Source: Thermococcus sp.
GTDB lineage: Archaea > Methanobacteriota_B > Thermococci > Thermococcales > Thermococcaceae
Assembly: GCA_021157445.1 (NCBI GenBank)
Contig: JAGGWM010000206.1
Location: 1 to 5,592 of the forward strand
Length of the DNA stretch: 5,592 bases
Reading direction: 5' to 3'
A program made the position numbers and the translations under genes. Below the pieces are notes generated by a model that was not told where the DNA came from, ran no database searches, and worked only from the letters and a program-made list of their open reading frames with translations. Of this stretch, positions 1-5,592 are shown in pieces. Position 1 is the first letter of the stretch, and each line of letters starts with the position of its first letter.

Positions 1-32
1 ACCGAGACTGGATGCTCAACAACCTGAGCCAT
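1..32 (-). CDS. 5' end of an unidentified gene running off the left edge
   Basis: Only ten codons are visible, starting at an ATG at 32-30 and reading MAQVVEHPVS before the window ends. This is too little to name a product. The start is well supported. A Shine-Dalgarno site GGTGAG at 42-37 lies four bases upstream of the ATG. A strong archaeal TATA box at 72-65 would place transcription initiation near 43-45, giving a leader of roughly a dozen bases that contains the ribosome site. This layout matches the two other gene starts in the window. The gene has its own promoter and is therefore not simply a continuation of the genes to its right, although it is on the same strand. Confidence 0.6.
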   Translation of the reverse strand, partial: MAQVVEHPVS

Positions 33-56
33 AAATCTCACCAAATACTATTGTAT

Positions 57-66
57 TACAATTGTA
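57..66. promoter_or_regulatory. Palindrome just downstream of the TATA box, possible operator
   Basis: TACAATTGTA is a perfect 10-base palindrome overlapping the end of the TATA box of the left-edge gene and lying before its expected transcription start. Flanking TTGTA/TACAA copies repeat the half-site: ATTGTATTA at 50-58 and ATTGTATTT at 61-69. This is a typical place for an archaeal repressor to block polymerase. The sequence is AT-rich, so a chance palindrome is quite possible, and no regulator is identified. Confidence 0.25.
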
Positions 67-79
67 TTTAAATCTTGCG
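64..79 (-). promoter_or_regulatory. BRE/TATA promoter of the left-edge gene
   Basis: The minus strand reads CGCAAGATTTAAATAC, a purine-rich BRE-like stretch followed by TTTAAATA, very close to the archaeal TATA consensus. It sits about 25 bases upstream of the expected start site near 43-45, and a start codon with a ribosome site follows at once. The same 16-base block recurs with three mismatches at the right edge of the window (5577-5592, plus strand). A perfect 10-base palindrome overlaps its downstream edge at 57-66. Confidence 0.6.
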
Positions 80-219
80 AAGGACATGGCATTTGATTGA
101 AAAAGGCCGCGACATAGTGTTGATAATGTATGGATCTCACTCAGCGTAGTTAGTTCTCCGTAGTTGGTTCTTCAAGTACAGATACTAGAGGACACCTTCA
201 GGTTTTGGGCGAAGCGCAT
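80..219. other. Intergenic stretch without a convincing gene
   Basis: Between the apparent true end of the GGCT-like reading frame (stop at 222-220) and the left promoter I see no protein or stable RNA gene. Two minor items are present: an imperfect 14-base tandem duplication at 145-172 (CGTAGTTAGTTCTC followed by CGTAGTTGGTTCTT, 12 of 14 matching), and a T5 tract on the minus strand at 104-100 that could be a weak terminator for the GGCT-like transcript. Confidence 0.5.
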
Positions 220-288
220 TTACCACTCTTCAAACTCGACATCATCAAAAATCCCCTCCCTCCCCCTTTCTTCACTCGGTTCATGCGC
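220..288 (-). pseudogene. Out-of-frame C-terminal tail of the GGCT-like gene
   Basis: Directly following the stop of the GGCT-like frame, another minus-strand frame stays open for 22 codons. It begins AHEPSEER, ends FDDVEFEEW, and stops at TAA 222-220. Its charge and its aspartate/glutamate-rich ending resemble the tail of PH0828, which I recall as continuing after WEWG to end near DFDEIR. Removing one G from the run at 291-288 fuses the frames as WKW-AHEP. This could be a real frameshift mutation, a sequencing error in a homopolymer, or chance. Confidence 0.5.
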
Positions 289-562
289 CCCACTTCCACA
301 GGATTGCCCTGTCGAACCTTGTATCCACTTCGACCGGCTTGTAGCCGGCGTTTACCTCCATATGATTAATTTCCTCAAAAGTTTCCCTGCTAACTTCATA
401 TACTTCAACCTTTAGCCTTCTTTTGCCTTTGACTGCATAGGGGAGAACGTCAACGTAAAGGTCGTAACCCTCGATCCACTCCTCACCGAGGAATTTGTCA
501 TCTCTTAAATAACCATGCAGCGGTTTACCCTTCCTAAGAGTGCTGTAAACTGCAATCTTCAT
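281..562 (-). CDS. Gamma-glutamylcyclotransferase-like (AIG2/YtfP-type) protein, C-terminus probably frameshifted
   Basis: This is a 93-residue protein of the GGCT-like fold, a small beta-barrel family that includes gamma-glutamylcyclotransferases and the archaeal protein PH0828, whose cellular role is not settled. It opens with the family's substrate-loop motif as YSTLRKG (residues 6-12; the usual form is YGTLRxG, so one glycine is serine). A candidate catalytic glutamate is E69 in HMEVNAGY. I chose the ATG at 562-560 over in-frame GTGs at 568 and 565 because the Shine-Dalgarno region GAGGGGTGG (573-565) fits only the ATG. The frame stops right after LWKWGA, where homologues as I remember them continue for about 20 residues. 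A matching acidic tail is open in another frame, down to a TAA at 222-220. A base change in the G4 run at 291-288 would join them into a 113-residue protein. The fold assignment is strong; function in glutathione or amine metabolism is only inferred. Confidence 0.85.
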   Translation of the reverse strand: MKIAVYSTLRKGKPLHGYLRDDKFLGEEWIEGYDLYVDVLPYAVKGKRRLKVEVYEVSRETFEEINHMEVNAGYKPVEVDTRFDRAILWKWGA

Positions 563-596
563 CACCACCCCTCACAATCGTCATTTACTTTCTCTC

Positions 597-608
597 CTTA
601 AACTTTCC
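597..608 (-). promoter_or_regulatory. Probable BRE/TATA promoter of the GGCT-like gene
   Basis: The minus strand reads GGAAAGTTTAAG, a BRE-like GGAAA followed by a weak TATA element GTTTAAG. Its position predicts a start site near 575, just ahead of the GAGGGGTGG ribosome site (573-565) and the ATG at 562. The spacing is the same as for the other promoters here. The TATA element departs from consensus, so this is a moderate call. Confidence 0.4.
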
Positions 609-666
609 AGCTTTCTCCATTTTGACTTTCTTCACTTGGGGCTGCTAGTCATTTATCTTCGTTCTT

Positions 667-712
667 GCCCTTTTTAGGGCACCAGACTCAATTAGGACAA
701 AAAAATTAAAAA
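667..712 (-). terminator. T-tract terminator of the McrBC-like operon
   Basis: Immediately after the TGA of the McrB-like gene the minus strand carries T5, AA, then T7 (712-699). Archaeal RNA polymerase commonly terminates at such tracts without a hairpin. Further on, at 680-667, GCCCT and AGGGC form a 5-base stem with a 4-base loop. It lies downstream of the T tracts, so it is not a bacterial-type intrinsic terminator but might protect the transcript 3' end. Confidence 0.55.
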
Positions 713-3649
713 TCAGCTGAAGCTCGCAAAGCCTATCTCATACAGCTGGCGGAGCATGCGGAGAACTTTTCTAGCTGCATGCTTGAAGCGGAATTTCTCC
801 TTTTCGGTTTCCCAGTTTTTGAGAATTTCAATGACCTCCTTTCTTCCAAGTTCTTGGACGTTGATTCCTGCATTCTCTGAAAGGCAAAGCTCCAAAACCA
901 CCTTTAGGGGTTCTTCAAGCTTCTTTCTGTTTCCGTGGAACTTGGGAAGGACTTTCATGAGCAGTGCTAGGTCAAAAATTTCATTCTCACTTTCAAATTC
1001 AACAATGCCATTATCCCAGCTTTCTTTGGCGTTCTTGAAAAACAAAGCAATCTCATCAACTACTCTGTAGCCGAAGTGCAGGTCATAGGGTTCAAGAGCT
1101 TTGTTGAGTTGGTTGAGGATTTCCCAGTACTTTCCGTTTTCGGCATTTTTGAGCCTTTCGAGGGCTTTTTCTATATCCCCTTTCTCTTGGCTATCCTTTT
1201 CTCTCTTGTAAACTGCAAGGAACTTTCCATTTCTCCTCAGGTCGTCCAGGACTTTTCTTCTTAGCTCCTCACGTTCCCCTTCAGATAACTTAGTTTCCTC
1301 TGGGGGATAGTTTTCTAAGTCAACATCGTGGAACTCTATCGTAAAAGCTCTATCGAGAACCTTCGGGCTGAATGAGTATGTGGTCTCATCCATGTTCACG
1401 GTTCCGACTATATAGAGGTTCGGCGGGAGTTTGAGCTCCTTAGGTATGCCTTGGAATGTCTCAACGGCATCATTGTCGTGGAGTTTTATGCTCTCTTTTG
1501 TGAAGCCGTTCTCATCTCTTCCGCTCTCAAGGACGCTTAGGAAGTCGGCGAAGTAGTATTCAACGTGGGCGAGGTTCATTTCGTCGAGGATGATGAGGTA
1601 GGGTCGAGCAAATTCTGTTTTTGCTACCGTGGTTATTATCTCTGTTTTGTTTGGGAACTTTTTGTATTCTCTGTCTTGAATCTCAAAAATAGTTTGTCTA
1701 GGCAAAGTTGCATTCGCCTTAAATTTTGCCAACCAGAGTACCTTTCGCCTGTGTTTTTGAGGATTTCCATCTTGGGGAGATGCCTCATAATAATAAGGGC
1801 TAATTATCACGCCAAAAGCAAATGTATACTCCTTTGTATTCTCATCCCGTGCTATAGGCATCACTACGGTGTCACCAATGCTAATATCTTTTAGAAAAGT
1901 CAGAGTCTGTCCTTGTTTATCGATAAAACCCTTTTCGTCTCTTAGAGTTGGTATTTTTTCTAGTTCTTCTGGGGACATTTGTCTTAAATCTCCAAGTTCA
2001 TACCATCCTATCGAAATGTGGCCATTTCTTAGTGCTATTTCTGCATATTGAGTTGGATTTCCTGGCTCTCCGCATAGAATAACCCACATTCTTTTTTTGG
2101 TGAGGTATTCCTTTGAAAGATAAAATTCTTTAACTGCATTTAACAACAATTCTAGAAGTGAAGTCTTGTGATACTCGCCTGTTAGGGGATTGTAATAGCC
2201 AAGCAATGGTTTTGAATCTCTCCAATCCGGGCGAACAGAGAGAAACAGGAAATTATCCTTTGACTGGTCAAGGAGCTCTGCTAACTCTTGGACTATTTTT
2301 GTTTTTCCCGTTCCAGTGAGACCGGAGAGAATCACGAAGCCTTTGGTTTTTAGGGCAGTGTAGAACTGGGCGATAAGGTGTGTTGGGTATAAATATCCTC
2401 TCGACATTAAATACTCTGACAAGGTTATGTTTTGACTTTGGTTATTTGCATCTGTATTAGCTGAGGTGATAGATTCTAAAGGTTCGTCGGAAAATCTGCT
2501 CAGGTAATATGCTGCTTCGATAGCTGTTTCAATATTTAATTCCTTCTTCACACTGTTTATGACTTTTATAAATTCCACAAAGCCCTCTATATCCCACTCT
2601 CCTCCTACTACTCTCTTGAAGTTAATCTTATTTATTATATCCCCCGATAATGTATTGGAGTTGATTGGCATAAAGAATTCGGGATTAACTACTGCCATCC
2701 ACGTGCTACAGGTTGCAATTCCAACTCTCCTGACATCTTGGTTTTCTTTAATTTCCGTTAATAACTCTTTAATTTTTTCAAGATTTCCCTCTAGGTTTTC
2801 TGCATTCGTATCTTTGGCTATTTTGAGCAGATCTCTAAAAAGTCTATTATTAAAGATCTTAACAGCATCTTCTAAGTTCTTTGGGAACCAGAATTGATAC
2901 ATTTGTTTCTGTGGAATTTCGTCACAGAGATTTTTGAGTTCCTCGATATCACTTTTTGTTAATCCTTCTTTTTGCAGAATATTGCGCATTTTTTCCATTG
3001 TTTCAAGAGTCACATCTTTTATGGCTTCCCAATCTTTTTGGTGCTTTTTCTTTTGAGCTTTTAAAATATCTTTTAGGACAGAAATGTTTAACTGAGTAGG
3101 TATTCTTGTAAGTATTTTTGAGAGAATATCTTCTGGACACTCTTTACAATATGTTAAAGTTGAACTAAGGTTCTCACATGAGCAATTCATTCTTAATGTC
3201 TTAGTTACATCCACATCTAGTGTCTTATCTATCTTCCCTAAAATTTTGATCAAAGTTGTATTTGGAAATGTAGTGACGCCCCTTTTAGTGAAGATTACCG
3301 GACGTGGAATCCCTAATAGCCTGTAGTTTTTTAAAGTCTCATCATATGGATCCTCAATTGTGTCTGAAGTTATTCCAATGTAATACTTTCTCTCTTTTTG
3401 GACTTCGAAGATGATATAATCTCCCCTCTTGGGAAATACCCGATCTTTTTTGCCCTCCGGAAATTTCCAAAATCTTATCTTTTCTTTTTCTCCTTCCTTG
3501 ACTATAAAGTCTTCCAATTCTAGGAATTTTTCTTTCAATTTTCCTTTAAGTTCATGGCTTAATTCTGTCCCTTCTTCAACTATTTTCTTAAAGTTTTCTT
3601 CCATGTCATTCCCAGCTACTCTCACAATCCAAACAGTCCCGTTACTCAT
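713..3649 (-). CDS. McrB-like AAA+ NTPase with an N-terminal and an internal PUA/EVE-like reader domain
   Basis: This is the motor and specificity subunit of a type IV (McrBC-like) restriction system, 978 residues from ATG 3649. A TTG at 3655 is in frame, but GGAGGT at 3661-3656 is ideally spaced (about 7 bases) only for the ATG. Domains in order: a probable PUA/EVE-like domain at about 4-135 (VWIVRV start, then PKRGDYIIFEV and YYIGI strands); cysteines C156, C158, C168 and C171, possibly zinc-binding; a helical segment; a conserved GIATCS...NPEFFMPIN module at about 309-332; then the AAA+ core from about 408. Core motifs are Walker A GLTGTGKT (443-450), RPDW...LLGYYNPLTGEY (473-493), Walker B LIILDE (685-690), sensor segment GTVNMDETT (749-757), LDRA with R767 as candidate arginine finger, and FGYRVVDEI (859-867). 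An EVE-like domain (about 521-681) interrupts the core before Walker B. It shows MWVILCGE, AEIALRNGHISIGWYELGDL, IGDTVVMP, FAFGVIISPYYY and WLAKF. NMDE replaces the NTAD of E. coli McrB, so GTP preference is not assured. It is translationally coupled to the nuclease gene upstream. Confidence 0.9.
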   Translation of the reverse strand: MSNGTVWIVRVAGNDMEENFKKIVEEGTELSHELKGKLKEKFLELEDFIVKEGEKEKIRFWKFPEGKKDRVFPKRGDYIIFEVQKERKYYIGITSDTIEDPYDETLKNYRLLGIPRPVIFTKRGVTTFPNTTLIKILGKIDKTLDVDVTKTLRMNCSCENLSSTLTYCKECPEDILSKILTRIPTQLNISVLKDILKAQKKKHQKDWEAIKDVTLETMEKMRNILQKEGLTKSDIEELKNLCDEIPQKQMYQFWFPKNLEDAVKIFNNRLFRDLLKIAKDTNAENLEGNLEKIKELLTEIKENQDVRRVGIATCSTWMAVVNPEFFMPINSNTLSGDIINKINFKRVVGGEWDIEGFVEFIKVINSVKKELNIETAIEAAYYLSRFSDEPLESITSANTDANNQSQNITLSEYLMSRGYLYPTHLIAQFYTALKTKGFVILSGLTGTGKTKIVQELAELLDQSKDNFLFLSVRPDWRDSKPLLGYYNPLTGEYHKTSLLELLLNAVKEFYLSKEYLTKKRMWVILCGEPGNPTQYAEIALRNGHISIGWYELGDLRQMSPEELEKIPTLRDEKGFIDKQGQTLTFLKDISIGDTVVMPIARDENTKEYTFAFGVIISPYYYEASPQDGNPQKHRRKVLWLAKFKANATLPRQTIFEIQDREYKKFPNKTEIITTVAKTEFARPYLIILDEMNLAHVEYYFADFLSVLESGRDENGFTKESIKLHDNDAVETFQGIPKELKLPPNLYIVGTVNMDETTYSFSPKVLDRAFTIEFHDVDLENYPPEETKLSEGEREELRRKVLDDLRRNGKFLAVYKREKDSQEKGDIEKALERLKNAENGKYWEILNQLNKALEPYDLHFGYRVVDEIALFFKNAKESWDNGIVEFESENEIFDLALLMKVLPKFHGNRKKLEEPLKVVLELCLSENAGINVQELGRKEVIEILKNWETEKEKFRFKHAARKVLRMLRQLYEIGFASFS
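1607..2089 (-). other. Inserted EVE-like (PUA superfamily) reader domain within the AAA+ core
   Basis: This stretch encodes about 161 residues inserted between the helix after RPDW...GYYNP and the Walker B strand of the McrB-like protein. In ordinary McrB proteins these two elements are separated by only a few tens of residues. The insert has the layout of the EVE-like domains found at the N-terminus of many Mrr-type and other modification-dependent restriction proteins: an initial WVI strand, then GHISIGWYELGDL, IGDTVVMP, a FAFGVI strand, PYYY and a late WLAKF. It is complete and in frame, and its GC content is lower than that of the flanking core. Binding of a modified base is inferred from the family. 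Confidence 0.75.
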
Positions 3650-5327
3650 TTTCAACTACCTCCGGCACAAACTTTAGATATCCAACACCCCTATAAATTC
3701 CAGTTAAAATTTCCTCTAAGTTGAATTCCTCAATCTTCCCCCTCTTAACATCAAAAAACACGCTCTTTTGCCCGGGGTAAAGGACTACGGCAAACCTAGC
3801 ATTTAAAGCATCTCTGTACGTGTGCATCTTGTAGATGTCCTCAAGCTTTGCCCATGTTTGAAGGGTGGGCTCTCTTTCCATTTTCTTATCCTCTTCTGCG
3901 AACTTGTTAGCATCAACTACATCAAGCTTGAACTTTGCGTCAAAGACTCCGATGAGCTTCGTTCTTTTTTGCTCGGGATTCCCTGTAAAAAGCGAGAAGT
4001 CCGGCCTCAGCGTCACAGAGTAGCTCCACTTCTGCGGAGTCAGCCGTTTGTTGTAGTAGAGCCTCCAGCCGTTGTCAAATTGGGCGTAAACATCTCCACT
4101 TTCGGAGAGTTCGCCCGCAGGTATGATGATGAGTTTAAGCCTTTCTCTTCCGAGAAACTCTCCGAGTTCCTCCACAAGCTTGAAGAAGCACCAATACTCG
4201 TATAGCGTGGCAATGTCCTTGTTATCAATAGCTTTCTGAAGCTCTCCGAAGAAAGGAACATAAGCCGTGAACTCCCGGTAAAGTTCCAAAAGCTCTCTAT
4301 AGCCATCTCCTTTAAGGAGGGCCTGGGAAGTGTATGGAAACATCTCCATCTCGCCAACATCGCTCCAAATCGGATCGCTTCCTATGAATTCAAGCTCTTC
4401 AAGGAGCTCTCTAATAGGTTTAGTGTTACATTTGGAACTTTCTCCAAAGGTCTCAAGCACGCGCTCGCTCCATTCAATCAGCAAGCTAAGGAAATACTTA
4501 GCAAAACGGTTTTCCGGAGTGTCAAAGCTCTCGTATTTTTGAAAACTGAGAACTTTAGTAGGGACATAACCATTGAGGTATTCCGCTATTAGAACGCCCT
4601 TGCCAGCGGGAGCCAGGTGTTCGGGGTGCTGGACGATGGAAAGCATGGTTTCGGGGGTTATCTCATCAATCTCATCCGGCCTTAGCCACTCCTCTTCAAC
4701 CACCAGTTTGCGCTTGATTTTCCTCAATGCGGTTTCAAAAGCCTCTATGATGCGCTCTTTGTTGGAGCGAAGGTAGTGATAAGCGAAGAGTTCGTTCATG
4801 GGCTCATCGCTTTCTTTGACAGTAAATGCAGTGGGGGACTTTATTGAGAAATTAAGTTGGGAGGAGATACGGGTTATGTCGTCCGTTAGGACACGAGTCA
4901 GGATATTGAATCTTTCAATTAGTTTTTCTACAGCTTTTTCCCTCTCTTTGATATCTTCTATTTTGCTGAGGTCTATAACCCCCCAGTATTCGGAGGCAAT
5001 CTTTCCAAACTTCTCAGAAAGCACAATAAGGGGAAATTCGCGCCTTTTTCCATGCGAATCTTCAATAATCAGCCTTGACTTTCCGATGTAGTTTTTGAAG
5101 GTGAATGTAAAAGTGTCCTTGTTAATGCCACTTCTCTGAATGTCCTCCAGTCCGGGAATAATAACCTTGGCTCCATTGGCATCTATCTCGTAGGTCTTCC
5201 ACTCGAAGAGTACTATCTCGCCACTTTCTCGTAGAAAAGCCCAACAGCTACCCTCAACACTTCCCAGCTGAAATGGAAGGTTTAGATTTCTTTCTTCATT
5301 TTTCTTCTCAATGCACATAATAACCAA
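3642..5327 (-). CDS. McrC-like DUF2357 / PD-(D/E)XK nuclease
   Basis: This is the probable cutting subunit of the McrBC-like pair: 561 residues, cytoplasmic, with no signal peptide or membrane segment. The N-terminal part (about 1-270) is the DUF2357-type region expected to contact the AAA+ partner. A family-typical TPENRFAKYFL motif is at 270-280. The C-terminal part (about 370-530) is a PD-(D/E)XK nuclease of the DUF524/PDDEXK_7 type: helix motif LYEYW with E378, RPDF with D443, FDAKFK with D463 and K465, and MHTYRDAL with H502 and Y504. All expected catalytic positions are present, so the enzyme looks active. The start is uncertain between TTG 5327, which has GGTG seven bases upstream (5338-5335), and ATG 5318, which would give 558 residues. 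I slightly prefer the TTG because of the ribosome site. It is the first gene of the operon, upstream of its motor, and overlaps it by eight bases. Confidence 0.88.
   Translation of the reverse strand: MVIMCIEKKNEERNLNLPFQLGSVEGSCWAFLRESGEIVLFEWKTYEIDANGAKVIIPGLEDIQRSGINKDTFTFTFKNYIGKSRLIIEDSHGKRREFPLIVLSEKFGKIASEYWGVIDLSKIEDIKEREKAVEKLIERFNILTRVLTDDITRISSQLNFSIKSPTAFTVKESDEPMNELFAYHYLRSNKERIIEAFETALRKIKRKLVVEEEWLRPDEIDEITPETMLSIVQHPEHLAPAGKGVLIAEYLNGYVPTKVLSFQKYESFDTPENRFAKYFLSLLIEWSERVLETFGESSKCNTKPIRELLEELEFIGSDPIWSDVGEMEMFPYTSQALLKGDGYRELLELYREFTAYVPFFGELQKAIDNKDIATLYEYWCFFKLVEELGEFLGRERLKLIIIPAGELSESGDVYAQFDNGWRLYYNKRLTPQKWSYSVTLRPDFSLFTGNPEQKRTKLIGVFDAKFKLDVVDANKFAEEDKKMEREPTLQTWAKLEDIYKMHTYRDALNARFAVVLYPGQKSVFFDVKRGKIEEFNLEEILTGIYRGVGYLKFVPEVVENE
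3656..3661 (-). promoter_or_regulatory. Shine-Dalgarno site that sets the McrB-like start
   Basis: GGAGGT lies inside the last codons of the nuclease gene. From here the ATG at 3649 is at optimal spacing, whereas the upstream in-frame TTG at 3655-3653 nearly abuts the site. The start codon overlaps the nuclease stop as ATGAGTAA, so the second gene probably relies on ribosomes finishing the first. Confidence 0.7.
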
Positions 5328-5359
5328 TGAACTGCACCAAAAGTTACTAAGCCCCAGAG

Positions 5360-5375
5360 TTAATAAGCATTTCGG
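5360..5375 (-). promoter_or_regulatory. BRE/TATA promoter of the McrBC-like operon
   Basis: The minus strand shows a BRE-like CCGAAA (5375-5370), two bases, then the TATA-like CTTATTAA (5367-5360). Initiation would fall near 5340-5336, leaving a leader of about ten bases to the TTG or twenty to the ATG, with the ribosome site GGTG right at the 5' end. No other promoter is evident between the two operon genes, so both are likely expressed from here. Confidence 0.5.
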
Positions 5376-5387
5376 AAAAGAAAGGCA

Positions 5388-5552
5388 TCAAAGCCCCCAT
5401 ATTTCTTTTCCAACTTCCTCCAACGTTTTCCGTGTTCTTCACCAATTAGGAATTGCAATACTATCTTTGTTTATTTCACACCCGTAGAGTCTCTCTTGGA
5501 CTTTTGCAGAATACCAAGGGACATGGGTCAAAACGCCAATAATAGGTATTTT
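5388..5552 (-). pseudogene. Possible decayed gene fragment, product unrecognised
   Basis: One minus-strand frame reads protein-like for 55 codons with no start codon and one internal TGA (5441-5439). It begins KIPIIGVLTHVPWYSAKVQE after a TAG at 5555-5553, continues through LYGCEINKDSIAIPNW to the TGA, then RTRKTLEEVGKEIWGL before a final TGA at 5390-5388. The residue mix, with aromatic and charged residues and an amphipathic last segment, resembles the end of a real protein rather than random AT-rich translation. I do not recognise the family. The rest of the stretch between 5376 and 5592 holds no intact gene. Confidence 0.3.
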
Positions 5553-5576
5553 CTATAATTCTTAAAAAAGATGAAA

Positions 5577-5592
5577 GGCAATCTTTAAATAC
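5577..5592 (+). promoter_or_regulatory. Possible BRE/TATA promoter pointing out of the right edge
   Basis: The plus strand reads GGCAATCTTTAAATAC, matching the promoter at 79-64 in 13 of 16 bases, including the whole TTTAAATAC. It would drive a gene beyond the window. The TATA core is nearly symmetric, so a minus-strand promoter is an alternative, but nothing intact lies downstream in that direction. Confidence 0.4.

Noticed and set aside
145..172. 14-base tandem duplication as a CRISPR or functional repeat
   Set aside because: There are only two imperfect adjacent copies with no spacers, so it is most likely a small slippage duplication.
164..415. Plus-strand 83-codon open frame
   Set aside because: It lies antisense to the GGCT-like gene and its shifted tail. 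The translation is not protein-like and no archaeal promoter or ribosome site precedes it.
667..680. GCCCT/AGGGC hairpin as a bacterial-type terminator
   Set aside because: On the minus strand it follows rather than precedes the T tracts, and no T run follows it.
3822..4205. Plus-strand 127-codon open frame
   Set aside because: It is the reverse complement of the conserved nuclease domain; the minus-strand frame carries all PD-(D/E)XK motifs.
4040..4360. Minus-strand 106-codon open frame
   Set aside because: It is an alternative frame inside the nuclease gene, serine- and arginine-rich, with no family signature.
5311..5487. Plus-strand frame of 58 codons starting MHIITNELHQ
   Set aside because: It overlaps the start of the nuclease gene and its promoter on the other strand, has no ribosome site, and reads like antisense.

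Overview
The window looks like the chromosome of a hyperthermophilic archaeon of the Thermococcales (Pyrococcus/Thermococcus type). The evidence is Lys/Glu-rich proteins, archaeal BRE/TATA promoters with very short leaders carrying GGTG or GGAGGT Shine-Dalgarno sites, T-tract termination, and a small gene that closely resembles the Pyrococcus GGCT-like protein PH0828 as I remember it. The genus is an inference; no search was run.

All credible genes lie on the minus strand. From right to left: a flank (about 5330-5592) with a possible decayed gene fragment and, at the very edge, a promoter pointing out of the window; a two-gene operon (5327 to 713); a T-tract terminator; a small GGCT-like gene (562 to 281) whose C-terminus appears frameshifted; an intergenic stretch of about 190 bases if the gene is taken to end at 281 (about 140 if its shifted tail is counted); and the first ten codons of another gene leaving the window at base 1.

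The operon is the main content. It encodes a McrBC-like (type IV restriction) pair: first a DUF2357/PD-(D/E)XK nuclease in the McrC position, then a 978-residue McrB-type AAA+ motor. The genes overlap by eight bases (ATGAGTAA), so they should be translated together. The motor is unusual. It carries one probable PUA/EVE-like reader at its N-terminus, followed by a four-cysteine cluster, and a second, clearer EVE-like reader of about 160 residues spliced inside the AAA+ core between the McrB-conserved RPDW...GYYNP segment and the Walker B strand. Base composition changes at the domain borders: about 45-53% GC in the AAA+ core and about 30-43% in the N-terminal region and the inserted reader. This suggests that reader modules were exchanged on a stable motor.

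The likely working model, inferred from the families, is that the reader domains recognise a modified or foreign nucleic acid, the McrB-like ring hydrolyses nucleotide, and the McrC-like subunit cuts. The target is unknown. The GGCT-like gene is probably unrelated to defence.
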